Assembly: GCA_964581465.1 (NCBI GenBank)
Contig: CAZOOP010000014.1
Span: 1 to 64,000 of the forward strand
Reading direction: 5' to 3'
Source of the DNA: WJMB01 sp964581465
Lineage (GTDB): Bacteria > RBG-13-66-14
Length of the DNA stretch: 64,000 nucleotides
This document shows, one piece after another, positions 35,887 through 44,852 of this stretch. The position numbers and the translations under genes are program-made. Every line of letters begins with the position of its first letter. Positions within the stretch are counted from its first letter, which is position 1. The notes beneath the pieces were generated by a model. That model was not told where the DNA came from. It did no database searches and was given only the letters and a program-made list of their open reading frames with translations.

Positions 35887-36110
35887 AACGTCCTTTACCA
35901 CCACTTGTTAACTGCGCCATCCGGCAGTCATGCGAAGCATCCTGTTGCCTGGATATACTGACGACAGCAAGGAAAGCAAAGCAGCGCACCTTGGAAGGCT
36001 GGATTCACAAGGAAGACCATACCTTGCGAAGTGATGTGATCGACCTCCGCCGTTCAAGGCGACAGTGTTGGACAACCTTCCACTTGTCGGGCGCTCATCT
36101 TCACCATGCT
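35887..36110. other. Spacer, nothing recognised
   Basis: No coding signal and no clear match to the repeat families. Confidence 0.3.
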
Positions 36111-36114
36111 CTTC

Positions 36115-36146
36115 CAAAAAGGGAGCCGGACCTGCTGGCGGCTCCC
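36115..36146 (-). terminator. Intrinsic terminator of the HprK-like/Maf operon
   Basis: GGGAGCCG (36121-36128) pairs with CGGCTCCC (36139-36146). On the minus strand TTTTTGG follows. It starts about 41 bp beyond the stop codon at 36187. Confidence 0.85.
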
Positions 36147-36186
36147 TCGGCGGCAGTGTAGTAAAAGGCGGACCCCTTTTCAACCC

Positions 36187-37008
36187 CTAGGGTGAAGGGT
36201 CGGCGGCGGTCAGTCGAGCCTCCAGTTCGACGGCGTCCAACTCCCGGGGCAGCGAGATTCGGTACCCGGGCACAGCGACGGCGAGGTCGCGCAGCGTGTC
36301 GATGATTCGCGAGCTGAAGCGCCGCGCGTTGCCGTAGCTGACCACGGTGCGCAGCAGTCCCCTCAGCAGCAGCGGCGGCTCCAGGCGTTCCAGTTCGATG
36401 CTTGGCCCCTTCTCCAACAGCATCAGAGCGCTCAACGGAGCAACCTTTTGTCGTGGTGAGACGATGCCCAGATCGCCGCAGAAGGGAGTGTAGAGCACCC
36501 GCGGACCTTCAACGTCGAGGAGCAGGGCCGGCGCCTCATCGCTCAAAACGCTCCAGCCGCTCTCGAGCAGGTTGCGGGCCAGTGTCGTCTTGCCGGCCTC
36601 GGAGCGTCCGGTCGCCAGGCAGCCCCGGCCCGATGGAGTGACGAAGCCGGCGGCGTGGAACAGGGCGCCGTCGGGCGGCAGCAACAGCATCGCCGTCCAC
36701 TGCATCAATACCCGCCCCAGCCCGATAACGTTGAGATTGCGCAACAGGACCCGACAGTCGTCGTTATACTGCTCGAGGCGGTACCAGGAACTCGTCAGGC
36801 GGCCGCCGTGGGGAGTGTAATCAACGACGGGATTCTCGTCGGTGACCCCGGCCAGCGGCCAGGGAACCTGCTCGATGACCAGCCGGCGATCGGCGGGCTC
36901 CTCGGTCAGCGCTTTGCTGAAGCGCGTCTCCACCTGGGCGAGGTAGGCCGCGGTGGCTTCGACGGCCAAAACTCCGTCGAGGAAGTGCAGGCGGAGCTCA
37001 GCGTTCAC
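36187..37008 (-). CDS. HPr kinase-like P-loop protein
   Basis: 273 residues. The P-loop ATGRSEAGKTTLARNLL (about 130-145) sits in a segment, AAGFVTPSGRGCLATGRSEAGKT...GWSVLSDEAPALLL, that matches the HprK-like kinase domain found outside PTS operons, where the usual context is peptide or coenzyme modification. Residues upstream (WPLAGVTDENPVVDY) form a small N-terminal domain. The HprK signature beyond the P-loop is partly kept (SDE for SDD). Substrate unknown: there is no HPr or PTS gene here. It overlaps maf by 11 bp and is the last gene of the operon. Confidence 0.7.
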   Translation of the reverse strand: MNAELRLHFLDGVLAVEATAAYLAQVETRFSKALTEEPADRRLVIEQVPWPLAGVTDENPVVDYTPHGGRLTSSWYRLEQYNDDCRVLLRNLNVIGLGRVLMQWTAMLLLPPDGALFHAAGFVTPSGRGCLATGRSEAGKTTLARNLLESGWSVLSDEAPALLLDVEGPRVLYTPFCGDLGIVSPRQKVAPLSALMLLEKGPSIELERLEPPLLLRGLLRTVVSYGNARRFSSRIIDTLRDLAVAVPGYRISLPRELDAVELEARLTAADPSP

Positions 37009-37672
37009 GGGGAACCTCCAGGCCCTGGCGGCGCAGCAGCTCCAGGCTGGGTTCGAGGGGCAGGCCGATCACGTTGGAGAGGGAACCGGTCACCCCGGCG
37101 ACGAGAAAGCCCCCCGGCGGTGGTTGGTAACGTCCTTCGCGGTCCCGGGCCAGGATGTCCGCCACGGCGGGAAAGCGACCACCCAGGTCGTCCTGGACGG
37201 CGTAGGCCCCGGCCTTGTCCAGCGGCGAACCCCCGGCGACGTAAGCGGCGATCGTCCGGGTGTCGAGACTCCGCAGGCGCACCCGGCTGTCCACGCGGAT
37301 CGTCCGCACCTCGCCGCCGACGACGCCGACGGCGACGCCGCCGGTGACGATATGCTCCCGACCGGAGAGCCGGGCCAGCATGGTTCGAGCCTGGGCCTCA
37401 TCGGCGGGTTTGCCCAGCACCCGGCCGTCCAGGTGGACGATGGTGTCGGCGGCCAGCAACAGCTCGCCGGGTCGTCGCCGGGCGGCGACGCAGCCCAGCT
37501 TGCGCCGGGCCAGGGCCACGGCCTGGTCCGGATCGTCGTCGGGCCAGCTCTCGTCTACGTCGGGAACGTCGATGACGAAGCGCAGGCCCAGATCGGCCAG
37601 CATCCGGCGCCGTCGGGGGCTGCCGCTGGCCAGGATGAACTCGCGACGCGTGGTGGATCGGTCTGCGGTCAT
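36998..37672 (-). CDS. maf: Maf-family nucleotide pyrophosphatase
   Basis: A 224-residue house-cleaning enzyme hydrolysing non-canonical or modified dNTP/NTPs. It has the family start ILASGSPRRRRMLADLGLRF, the DVDES motif (about 34), ARRKLG, the catalytic LLAADTIVHLDGRVLGKPAD (about 66-85) and YVAGGSPLDKAGAYAVQD (about 140). The last part, SLSNVIGLPLEPSLELLRRQGL, is also family typical. Between them is an unusual extra segment of about 15-20 residues (ADILARDREGRYQPPPGG). It overlaps the HprK-like gene by 11 bp and starts 74 bp downstream of the CorC-like gene. Confidence 0.9.
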   Translation of the reverse strand: MTADRSTTRREFILASGSPRRRRMLADLGLRFVIDVPDVDESWPDDDPDQAVALARRKLGCVAARRRPGELLLAADTIVHLDGRVLGKPADEAQARTMLARLSGREHIVTGGVAVGVVGGEVRTIRVDSRVRLRSLDTRTIAAYVAGGSPLDKAGAYAVQDDLGGRFPAVADILARDREGRYQPPPGGFLVAGVTGSLSNVIGLPLEPSLELLRRQGLEVPRER

Positions 37673-37746
37673 AGCGGCGGGACGGCGGGGCCGTCCCGTG
37701 GTCGAAGGGGGATTGGGTTCTTGGGTCTGGCTACCCGACCGCAGTG

Positions 37747-38949
37747 TCAGCCCTCGTCGAGCTCATCGGTGGTGTCTTCACGGATCAGGCGCACCAGACC
37801 CACGCGGCGCGGGGTGGCCTTGACGACCTCCAGACGCAGGTTCTCGTAACTGACGACCTCGCCGGGTGAGGGGATGTGTCCCAACTCGGCGATGATGAAA
37901 CCGCCCAGGCTCTCGTAGTCCTCGTCGGGCAGCTCGACCTCCAGGGCTTCGTTGAGCTCGCCGATGTCGTGGCGAGCGTCGATCATCCAGCCGCCGTCCT
38001 CGAGGGGCTGAATGAGCTCCTGCTCCTCGTCGAACTCGTCTTCGATCTCGCCGACGATCTCCTCGAGGATGTCCTCGAGGGTGATGATGCCTGCGGTGCC
38101 GCCGTACTCGTCGACGACGACGGCCATCTGGGTCTTGGAGCCCTGGAACTCTCGCAACAGTGTGCCGATGAGCTTGGTTTCGGGCACGAAGATGGGCTCG
38201 TGGAGGAAGTCCGGGGTCAGGGGCTCGGCGCTGCGGGGATCGTCTAGCTGTAACAGCTCCTTGACGTAAAGGATGCCCAGGATGTCGTCGATGGTCTCCT
38301 GATAGACCGGCACGCGGGAGTGGCCGCGCTGGGTGATCTCGCCGGTAATCTCGGAAAGCGGGGTGTCGATATCCAGGCTGAAGACGTCGATGCGCGGGAC
38401 CATGACCTCCTTGACCGTCTTCTCGGGGAAGTCGGCCAACTGGCGGGCCATCTCCCGGGCCTGGCGCTCGGCCTCGCTCTCGATGATCTCGCCGGAGGGA
38501 GCTTCCAGACCGATCAGGAAGGGGTCCTCCTCGCAGTACTGGTGACCGGTGAGACGCAGCAGGGGCCAGCCGAGGAGGCGGATCAGCAGCCAGACCGGCC
38601 AGACCAGGATCGCCGGGACCATCAGCAGGCGACGCAGCCCCTCGGCGCGGCCGTTGCGCAGGCCCAGGTTGCGCGAGAGGAGCTGGATGAAGACACCGCA
38701 GATAATCACCGCGGCGGCCAGGCCGTAGTAGGCGCTGCCGGGAACTCGGACCACGGACTCGAAGAAGCGCACCCCGAACAGCACGGCCCCGCCCAGGGTG
38801 ACGAGTTCGAGCACGGGGAACAGGCGCAGGGTAAGGGGGGATTCGCGCCGCCGGCGGCGCACCGCGAAGGCGTAGAGTGACACCGAGGTCAGGAAGGCCA
38901 GCAGCAGGCCGCCGAGGAAGAGGATCAGGTCCAGCCAGGAGGGCGTCAT
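37747..38949 (-). CDS. CorC/HlyC family CBS-domain transporter-associated protein
   Basis: 400 residues. The N-terminal membrane region with about four helices (1-150) is a divergent DUF21/CNNM-type domain. Then come tandem CBS domains (about 178-300; VMVPRIDVFSLDIDTPLSEI, HSRVPVYQETIDDILGILYVKELL, TQMAVVVDEYGGTAGIITLEDILEEIVGEIEDEFDEE) and the C-terminal CorC_HlyC domain (about 315-390; LPDEDYESLGGFIIAELGHIPSPGE). The family includes Na/Mg-linked transporters, often called hemolysin-like without haemolytic activity. Its ATG overlaps the stop of a 49-residue ORF (ATGA). Confidence 0.9.
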   Translation of the reverse strand: MTPSWLDLILFLGGLLLAFLTSVSLYAFAVRRRRRESPLTLRLFPVLELVTLGGAVLFGVRFFESVVRVPGSAYYGLAAAVIICGVFIQLLSRNLGLRNGRAEGLRRLLMVPAILVWPVWLLIRLLGWPLLRLTGHQYCEEDPFLIGLEAPSGEIIESEAERQAREMARQLADFPEKTVKEVMVPRIDVFSLDIDTPLSEITGEITQRGHSRVPVYQETIDDILGILYVKELLQLDDPRSAEPLTPDFLHEPIFVPETKLIGTLLREFQGSKTQMAVVVDEYGGTAGIITLEDILEEIVGEIEDEFDEEQELIQPLEDGGWMIDARHDIGELNEALEVELPDEDYESLGGFIIAELGHIPSPGEVVSYENLRLEVVKATPRRVGLVRLIREDTTDELDEG

Positions 38950-39095
38950 CGGACCACCCCCACGGCGAGGGTCGGCTGGACGGCGGTCCGGGCCGGGATG
39001 GATTGGGGAGGGGGCTCGCTGTCCTCAGCGGCGGGGGGCGTGGTCGAGGGCGAAGCTTCGCCGCCCTCGACGATGGTACTGGGCAGTTCGCTCAT
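38946..39095 (-). CDS. Small proline-rich ORF coupled to the CorC-like gene
   Basis: 49 residues from ATG at 39095 (MSELPSTIVEGGEASPSTT..., ending LAVGVVR). The stop TGA overlaps the next ATG by 4 bp, the same coupling used elsewhere in this operon. Low complexity, Pro/Ser/Glu-rich, no membrane segment. No good Shine-Dalgarno is visible. The overlap and the long GC-rich open frame support it; the low complexity and missing ribosome site count against it. Confidence 0.4.
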   Translation of the reverse strand: MSELPSTIVEGGEASPSTTPPAAEDSEPPPQSIPARTAVQPTLAVGVVR

Positions 39096-39253
39096 GTTTG
39101 TTTGGGCGGCCGGTCCGCTGCGTCGGCCCTATGCGGCCGGGCGGTCCGGACTTGGAAGGCGTTCGGGATGCGGAAGGGCTGATCGAGCCGCCAGGTCACG
39201 GCGATGTTAAAAGGGTTGGAGGAGATAGAGCTTATCACAGCGGACCCGAAGCG

Positions 39254-41437
39254 TCAACGTTCCGCCGGGGCGGCCGCGATGAAATCCAGCAGCCGCCGGA
39301 GCTGGTGCTCGAAGAGGGGATCGCCGGCGACCTCGGGGTGACGTTCCGCGACTCCCCGGGCCAGGTCCCCGGCGGCACCGGGCTCACCGAGCAGGACCAA
39401 GTAACGGGCGGCCGTCAGCTCGGAGCGGACGCCGGGCTGCAAATGGACTATACGCTCCAGGGAACGCAGGCTCAGCGTCATGTAGAGGGTCGGCCACACC
39501 CGTTCACCCAGGGCTTCGCGCAACGGCGGATAGCCGTGCCAGCGGGCCAAGGCTGCGCCGATGCGCTCCGGCGAGGCGGCTTCTCCCGGTCCGACGGCCA
39601 AGGCCCAGACGGCATTGCGCAGGGCCGACTGGTTGGTCAGGACCTCGTTGAGCAGGCTGCCTCCGGCGACGGCTCGGGAACGAACCAACAGCTCCAGGGC
39701 TGCCGGGGCGCGGGGTCGCTCACCGGCGATCTCTAAAGAGCGCAATTGGAGCTGGCGGGCGGCGCGGAAGCGCAGGCGCTCCCAGAAGCCCTGGCCGTTG
39801 TCCAGGTAGGCGTCGCCGTCGGGAATGTCTCGCAGGCTCGGGTGGTCGGCGGCGGACAGGTGGGGCCAGGGCGCCGGTCGATCGGCGGCGCTGTCCGCGC
39901 CGAAGGGCAGGCGGGTCGTGCCGTACTGGGGATCGCCGCGCAGGCCGTCATCGGGGTTGACCGTGACGATACCTCGCTGGATTATCAACGGCTCGGTCGG
40001 ATCCGCGGCCAGCCGGGCCAGCAGAACCTCGCGCTCCTGCGGCGGCAGGGTGGGGTAACGGGGTCCCAGAGGACCGCGGTTGACGTTGCCCAGGGCGTCG
40101 AGTACCCGGATGTCGGGACGCCGGTCGAGGACCGTTGTTGCATAGAGTGGGCCGAAGAGTGCGTCGTCGCCTTCGGCCAGGCAGACCGACCCCGGCGTCA
40201 GGCAGCGTAGCTCGTCGGCGTCGGCGGCCCGCTGGAGCGCACCGGCGGGCTCACGCTTCGCGCCGAGACCCCAGTAGACCCCGGCGGCCAGGGCCGCCGC
40301 CGCTCCCAGGCCCCAGAGGACGCCGCGCAACACCCGTCGTCTCTTCAACCACAAGCCGACCTGTTTTGCGCCGGCTCCGGCGAAGACGGCGGCGACCAGC
40401 ACCACGGGCAGCAGGTAGTCCAGGGGATCGACGATGCGGTAAAGCCTGAGCAGCAGGAGATTCAACGGCAAAACGGCCAGCAGCGCAGCCACCGCACCGG
40501 CGCCCCGACGGAACAGGTGGTAGAGACCCGGTGGCACCAGCAGCCACAGCGGCCAGGGCAGGGAGTCGAAGAGCGCCGCCAGGGCCGCGCCGATCAGGCC
40601 GGGCTGCTCGGCGGTCAATCCTTGGCGCAGAGTGTAGGTCTTGGCGCTCAGGTGGGCCAGCAGGTTGGGCGCCGAGCCGACCATGCCGAAGTCGTAGGCG
40701 GACGAGGCCCCGGCGCGCAGCGGCAGGTAGAGGTAGAGGGAGAGCCCCAGCAGGCCGGCGGACAGGCTCAGCGCCACCCCGGTGGTTCGCCCCCCCCGGG
40801 GCGATCGCAGCAGGCCGCGCAGCCAGGCGTAGAGGAAGAAGGGTGCCAGCGTCAGGGCCGAGAGGTGGTTGGCGAAGAGCAGTCCCAGGGTGAAAGCCAG
40901 CAGCACCGCCGGGCGGGCGTCGTCGGCGTTACGCTCCGCCGTCCTCGACCCCGGCAGGCAGCGCGTCGCCGCCCAGAGGGCCAGGGCGAGGAGCAGTTGC
41001 TGCAGGGCGTGGACCTCGAAGGTCAGCGCCTGCTCGACGACCAGCATCCCGCAGCCGAAGGCCAGCGCGCCCAGCAGCGCCGTCCGGTAACCCATCCGCA
41101 GCTCCTCCAGGGAGCGCAGGACCAACAGGGCGGCGAAGAGGGAGAAGACCAGGGAGAGCGTGTTGAAGGCCGCGTCGGGCGAGAGCCCGGCCAAGGTGCA
41201 ACCGGCCAGGCGCAGGTGGCCCGTCAGCATCAGCAGGGGATAGCCGGGCGGGTGGGCCACGCCCAGTTCGGCGGCGGCGCCGGCCAGCTCCGGCGAATCA
41301 CCGATGAACAGCCCGTCGGCGAGGAAGGGCAGCCGCAGGGCCAGCAGAACCAGGATCAGCACCCAGCCCAGGCGGGCCGAGAGTCGGCGCTCTTCCTGAT
41401 GGGCGGCGAGTCCGGGGGAGCGTTCCGGAGCCTTCAT
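39254..41437 (-). CDS. DUF2723 family multi-pass membrane protein
   Basis: 727 residues with ten or more membrane helices in the first ~390. The diagnostic motif is near the start: GDSPELAGAAAELGVAHPPGYPLLMLTGH (about 46-75), the D-E pair and HPPGYPL typical of DUF2723, a GT-C-like fold related to protein O-mannosyltransferases and oligosaccharyltransferases. The C-terminal 330 residues are a soluble helical region. The likely role is transfer of a sugar from a lipid carrier outside the membrane; unproven. It overlaps the ABC exporter gene by 4 bp, so the exporter may supply its substrate. Confidence 0.85.
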   Translation of the reverse strand: MKAPERSPGLAAHQEERRLSARLGWVLILVLLALRLPFLADGLFIGDSPELAGAAAELGVAHPPGYPLLMLTGHLRLAGCTLAGLSPDAAFNTLSLVFSLFAALLVLRSLEELRMGYRTALLGALAFGCGMLVVEQALTFEVHALQQLLLALALWAATRCLPGSRTAERNADDARPAVLLAFTLGLLFANHLSALTLAPFFLYAWLRGLLRSPRGGRTTGVALSLSAGLLGLSLYLYLPLRAGASSAYDFGMVGSAPNLLAHLSAKTYTLRQGLTAEQPGLIGAALAALFDSLPWPLWLLVPPGLYHLFRRGAGAVAALLAVLPLNLLLLRLYRIVDPLDYLLPVVLVAAVFAGAGAKQVGLWLKRRRVLRGVLWGLGAAAALAAGVYWGLGAKREPAGALQRAADADELRCLTPGSVCLAEGDDALFGPLYATTVLDRRPDIRVLDALGNVNRGPLGPRYPTLPPQEREVLLARLAADPTEPLIIQRGIVTVNPDDGLRGDPQYGTTRLPFGADSAADRPAPWPHLSAADHPSLRDIPDGDAYLDNGQGFWERLRFRAARQLQLRSLEIAGERPRAPAALELLVRSRAVAGGSLLNEVLTNQSALRNAVWALAVGPGEAASPERIGAALARWHGYPPLREALGERVWPTLYMTLSLRSLERIVHLQPGVRSELTAARYLVLLGEPGAAGDLARGVAERHPEVAGDPLFEHQLRRLLDFIAAAPAER

Positions 41438-43347
41438 CGAGAACTCCCGGGGTCGTCGACGGACTGCAATCGGGCCAGCTCGGCGTAGCGGCTGCCCCGG
41501 GCCAGCAGCTCGTCATGGCTGCCGCTCTCGATGATGCGGCCGTTCTCCAGGAAGTGGATGCGCTCGGCGTCGCGCACCGTGGCCAGGCGGTGGGCCACCA
41601 CCAGCACGCCGCGCCCCGAGGTCGCCGCGTTCAGGGAGCTATGGACGCGGCGCTCGCTCTCGGCGTCCAGGTTGGCCGTCGGTTCGTCGAGAACCAGCAG
41701 TCGCGGATCGCGCAGCAGCGCGCGGGCGATGGCCAGGCGCTGGCCCTCGCCGCCGGAGAGTAACCCGCCGCGCTCGCCTATCTCGGCATCCAGACCCTCG
41801 GGCAGCCGACGGACCACCCCGGCGGCGTCGGCGGCCTCCAGGGCGCGCCAGAGTTCTTCGTCGGTGGCCTCGGGGCGGGCCAGTCGCAGGTTCTCGGCCA
41901 CCGTCCCGGCGCTGAGGACGATCTCCTGTGGCACCAGGGCCTGGCGGCGGCGCAACAGGCGGGGGTCGTAGGTCGAGAGCGGGCGACCGTCGAGAAGCAC
42001 CCGGCCCTCGTCGGGCTCCAGCAGCCCCAGGGCCAGGTTGAGCAGGGTCGACTTCCCCGCTCCGCTGGGGCCGACCAGGGCGGTCACCCCGGTCGCCGGG
42101 ACGCTGAAGCCGACCCCATCGAGAATTCGGCGGCCCTCGATGGAATAGACAACATTCTCGAAGCGCAGCTCGCCGTCGATCTCGACGCCGCCTGCTGGTC
42201 CACAGTCTTCATCGGCGGCTTCAGCGGGCGGCCAGAGCAGGGCGGGGTCGGGCAGATAACGCTCCTCGCTCTCCTCGAGGGCCAACTCCTCCGGCGTGCC
42301 CCCCGGAGTCCAGACGAGCAGGGAGTTGAAGCGGGCCAGCTCGATCCCCGCCGGGGCCAGGCGCAGCCGGGCCCGGGAAAGCGTCTTGATCGGCTCGAAG
42401 GCGATGGCCATCAGGCCGATGAGCTCGAAGAGACCGCCCGTGGTCAGCAGTTCCCGACGGACCAGGGAGCCGCCGTAGATCAGCAGGCCCACCAGACCGG
42501 CGCCGACCAGGAACTGGACCAGGCCCCGGTAGGCCGTCGTCAGGGCCTCGCTCTTGAGCCGGTAGCGGTAATGGCGGTGGGCCGGCTCTTCGAAGGACTC
42601 TTCCTCTTGCTTCGCGGCGCCGAAGGCGGTCACCAGCTCGACGGCGGCCAGCCGCTCCCCCGCGTAGCCCAGGATGTCTGCGGTGGCCCGGGAGTGCCGC
42701 CGGGCGTAACGCCGGGCGTGGCGGTTGAACAGAGCCACCGCCGGCCCGATCAGGGCGAAGACCCCAGCGATGAAGATCGCCATCCGCCAGTGGTGGACAA
42801 CGATCAGCGTTGTGACCAGAATCACCGTCAGCAGAGACTTGATCAGATCGCGCAGCGTCGTGGCCGCTCCGGCCAGGCCGCGCGGGCTCTCGTCGAGACG
42901 CGAGATCAGCTCGCCGGAGCGGGCGCGCAGGAAATCGACGAAGGGCACGCTCAGCAGCCGCTCCAGCCCGGCCCGGCGCATCCGCGCCGCCAGGTCCTGC
43001 CCGGCCCGGGCCGCGGCGTATAGGCTGAAGAATGAAAAGACTCCGGCCAGCAGCATCGCCGCGCCCATCGCCGCCGGCAGCAGCCAGAGCGCCGTTCGCG
43101 AGGGATCGGTGACACCCCAGCCGGCCAACAGCTCCAGCAGTTGCGGCTCGCGACCGCCCAGCAGGTCCACCAGCCAGCCCAGCAGGCGCGGGAAGGCGGC
43201 CTCCAGCCCGGCGGCGGCCAGAGAGCCCAACACGGCGAGCGTCAGCGCCCCGGCGTAGCGGCGCAGATAGACGCCGACGCCGCGACCGAAGGGCGTCAGG
43301 TTGGGCGGGGTATCCTCGCGCCGGGTTTTTTTACTCCGGGTTGTCAT
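41434..43347 (-). CDS. ABC exporter (fused permease-ATPase, MsbA/HMT type)
   Basis: 637 residues from ATG 43347 (MTTRSKKTRRED). A GTG 22 codons upstream (43413) is possible but adds residues unlike the family. A six-helix exporter domain (about 25-330) is followed by the ATPase: Walker A GPSGAGKST (about 430), Q-loop LVPQEIVLSAGTVAENLRL, signature LSGGEGQR (signature LSGGxxQR), Walker B LLVLDEPTA and H-loop VVAHRLATVRDAE. It contains an insertion of about 60 acidic residues (ALEESEERYLP...AADEDCGPAGG) between the two halves. It probably exports a lipid or lipid-linked sugar for the overlapping DUF2723 protein. Confidence 0.9.
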   Translation of the reverse strand: MTTRSKKTRREDTPPNLTPFGRGVGVYLRRYAGALTLAVLGSLAAAGLEAAFPRLLGWLVDLLGGREPQLLELLAGWGVTDPSRTALWLLPAAMGAAMLLAGVFSFFSLYAAARAGQDLAARMRRAGLERLLSVPFVDFLRARSGELISRLDESPRGLAGAATTLRDLIKSLLTVILVTTLIVVHHWRMAIFIAGVFALIGPAVALFNRHARRYARRHSRATADILGYAGERLAAVELVTAFGAAKQEEESFEEPAHRHYRYRLKSEALTTAYRGLVQFLVGAGLVGLLIYGGSLVRRELLTTGGLFELIGLMAIAFEPIKTLSRARLRLAPAGIELARFNSLLVWTPGGTPEELALEESEERYLPDPALLWPPAEAADEDCGPAGGVEIDGELRFENVVYSIEGRRILDGVGFSVPATGVTALVGPSGAGKSTLLNLALGLLEPDEGRVLLDGRPLSTYDPRLLRRRQALVPQEIVLSAGTVAENLRLARPEATDEELWRALEAADAAGVVRRLPEGLDAEIGERGGLLSGGEGQRLAIARALLRDPRLLVLDEPTANLDAESERRVHSSLNAATSGRGVLVVAHRLATVRDAERIHFLENGRIIESGSHDELLARGSRYAELARLQSVDDPGSSR

Positions 43348-43576
43348 CTCTATGGGTCCAAGGTAAGCACGGTCCAGATAAATAACCAAGCCAGGGCGTC
43401 CCGGGACGCGCACGGGTCACAGGGGGCCTCTGGCAGCAGACGGCCGCCCGTGAAGCGGAGGGTGCGCCTAGCATAGCATCCGCCGTCGTTCTTGACCAGT
43501 TGCCAGGCGCAAGCCGCCGCTTGTGCTTGGTCAACCGAGCCGTAACCACCGTCAAGCTACTCAACCTCCAGGTGAA

Positions 43577-43645
43577 CCGTATGTTCTAAAATACGGAGAA
43601 ATATGCATTCGTATACTCGAATGTATTATCTCTTTGTGCTATACT
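43577..43645 (+). promoter_or_regulatory. Promoter with two dyads upstream of the AhpD pair
   Basis: A -10 TATACT (43640-43645) with a poor -35 (TCGAAT, 17-bp spacing). The poor -35 lies in a dyad ATGCATTCG-tatact-CGAATGTAT (43603-43626, 8 of 9 matched pairs). A second dyad CCGTAT-N8-ATACGG lies at 43577-43596. This looks like a regulated promoter for redox genes; the regulator is unknown. Confidence 0.55.
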
Positions 43646-43697
43646 TGAACAACTTCGCGGCAAACAGCCAGCCACCCCCCCAACCGAAAGGAACCCA

Positions 43698-43994
43698 ATG
43701 GGTCTCAAAGAGCAAGCACGCCGCGCCCGGGGCGAGCTGATGGACGCTCCCATGGCCGAGTTCTACAAAGCCCATCTCTCCGGCGATGGAGCGCTGGACT
43801 TCAAGACCAAGGAGCTTATCGCCCTGGCCTTCTCCTACGGCAACAAGTGCCAGGCCTGCATCAAGCACCACAAGGCCATCGCCCTGAAGGCCGGGATGAC
43901 CGAGGAGGAGTACCGCGAACTGGTGGCGGTCTGCGAAGTTACAGCCGCCGGCGGCGTTTTGATGGATTTCGGTACGACCGAGTCAGCGAGGTGA
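43698..43994 (+). CDS. AhpD-like carboxymuconolactone decarboxylase family protein 1
   Basis: 98 residues, all helical. The AhpD redox motif is present as CQACIKHH (Cys-x-x-Cys-x-x-x-His, about 54-61), preceded by KTKELIALAFSYGNK and followed by GMTEEEYREL. The conserved cysteines suggest disulfide reductase or peroxidase-supporting activity rather than decarboxylation. It has a good Shine-Dalgarno (AAAGGA). The next gene is a paralogue and thioredoxin follows, so the three may form a peroxide or disulfide defence set. Confidence 0.85.
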   Translation: MGLKEQARRARGELMDAPMAEFYKAHLSGDGALDFKTKELIALAFSYGNKCQACIKHHKAIALKAGMTEEEYRELVAVCEVTAAGGVLMDFGTTESAR

Positions 43995-43999
43995 TCGGG

Positions 44000-44278
44000 A
44001 TGGAGCTCAAGGACAACGCCGAGCTCAACGCCGGATTCGTCGAGTTCTACAAGAAGGTCTTCACCAAAGAGGGCGTTCTGGGGCGCAAGTTCAAGGAGAT
44101 GCTCGCCGTGGCCGTGGCCTATGGCAACGGTTGCACACCCTGCATCCGCGGTCATGTCGCCAAGGCCCGCCGCCTGGGGATGACCGACGAGGAATACCGC
44201 GAGCTGATCGCCGTGGCCGAGGTGATCATGGCCGGCGGCATCCGCGAGCGCTTCGTCGAAAGCAAGTCCGAGGAATAG
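44000..44278 (+). CDS. AhpD-like carboxymuconolactone decarboxylase family protein 2
   Basis: 92 residues. Start ATG 44000, with GAGGTGA five bases upstream; that ribosome site spans the stop codon of the first paralogue, so the pair is coupled. The motif CTPCIRGHVAKARRLGMTDEEYREL keeps the Cys-x-x-Cys-x-x-x-His of AhpD. About half of the residues match the first paralogue, so they could form a mixed oligomer. It ends 223 bp before the thioredoxin gene. Confidence 0.85.
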   Translation: MELKDNAELNAGFVEFYKKVFTKEGVLGRKFKEMLAVAVAYGNGCTPCIRGHVAKARRLGMTDEEYRELIAVAEVIMAGGIRERFVESKSEE

Positions 44279-44501
44279 TTTTCAATAGCTGCCGGAACAG
44301 GTTTAAGGCAAGGCTGACGCTGGAGCTCATCAACCACGCGACTAGCCGTGCCTTGCCGGGCCTTCGCTTGACCCTGCCCCACCCCTGTGATAGGCTAAAA
44401 ATCCGCTCTCCGGCGGAGAGGCAGAACAACAACCGTATGGACGGAACCTCAACGGGCGGTTCCGCGGGCGCGCCGGCGCCGTTTACAAACTGGGAGGTTG
44501 A

Positions 44502-44831
44502 ATGTCTTCCGAATACGAAATCATCGGTACCGACGATAACTTCACCGGCGAGGTGGAACAGAGCGACATCCCGGTGATGGTCGACTTCTGGGCCACATGG
44601 TGCGGCCCCTGCCTGGCTATCGCCCCCGCCGTCGAGGAGCTGGCCAAGGACTATCAGGGCAAGCTGAAGGTCGTCAAGGTCAACGTCGACGAGAACCCGG
44701 GCGTGGCCGGCAAGTTCGGCATCCGGGGCATCCCGACGCTGCTGTTCTTCAAGGGCGGCGAGGTCGTCCGTCAGGTCGTGGGCGCTCAGCCGAAGAAGCG
44801 CCTGCAGAAGACCATCGACGACATACTCTAG
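44502..44831 (+). CDS. trxA: Thioredoxin
   Basis: 109 residues, a normal single-domain thioredoxin: VMVDFWATWCGPCLAIAPAVEELA with active site WCGPC (Cys34/Cys37 region), VKVNVDENPGVAGKFGIRGIPTLLFFKGGEVV with the cis-proline IPT, and the C-terminal helix. General disulfide reductase, here possibly reducing the AhpD-like proteins upstream. Good Shine-Dalgarno (GGGAGG). A strong terminator begins 22 bp after the stop. Confidence 0.96.
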   Translation: MSSEYEIIGTDDNFTGEVEQSDIPVMVDFWATWCGPCLAIAPAVEELAKDYQGKLKVVKVNVDENPGVAGKFGIRGIPTLLFFKGGEVVRQVVGAQPKKRLQKTIDDIL

Positions 44832-44852
44832 CTTCTCCCCACCGCGTCTTGA

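Noticed and set aside
43847..43999. Longer start for the second AhpD-like gene
   Set aside because: The extension reads the first paralogue in another frame. ATG 44000 has the GAGGTGA ribosome site and matches the family length.
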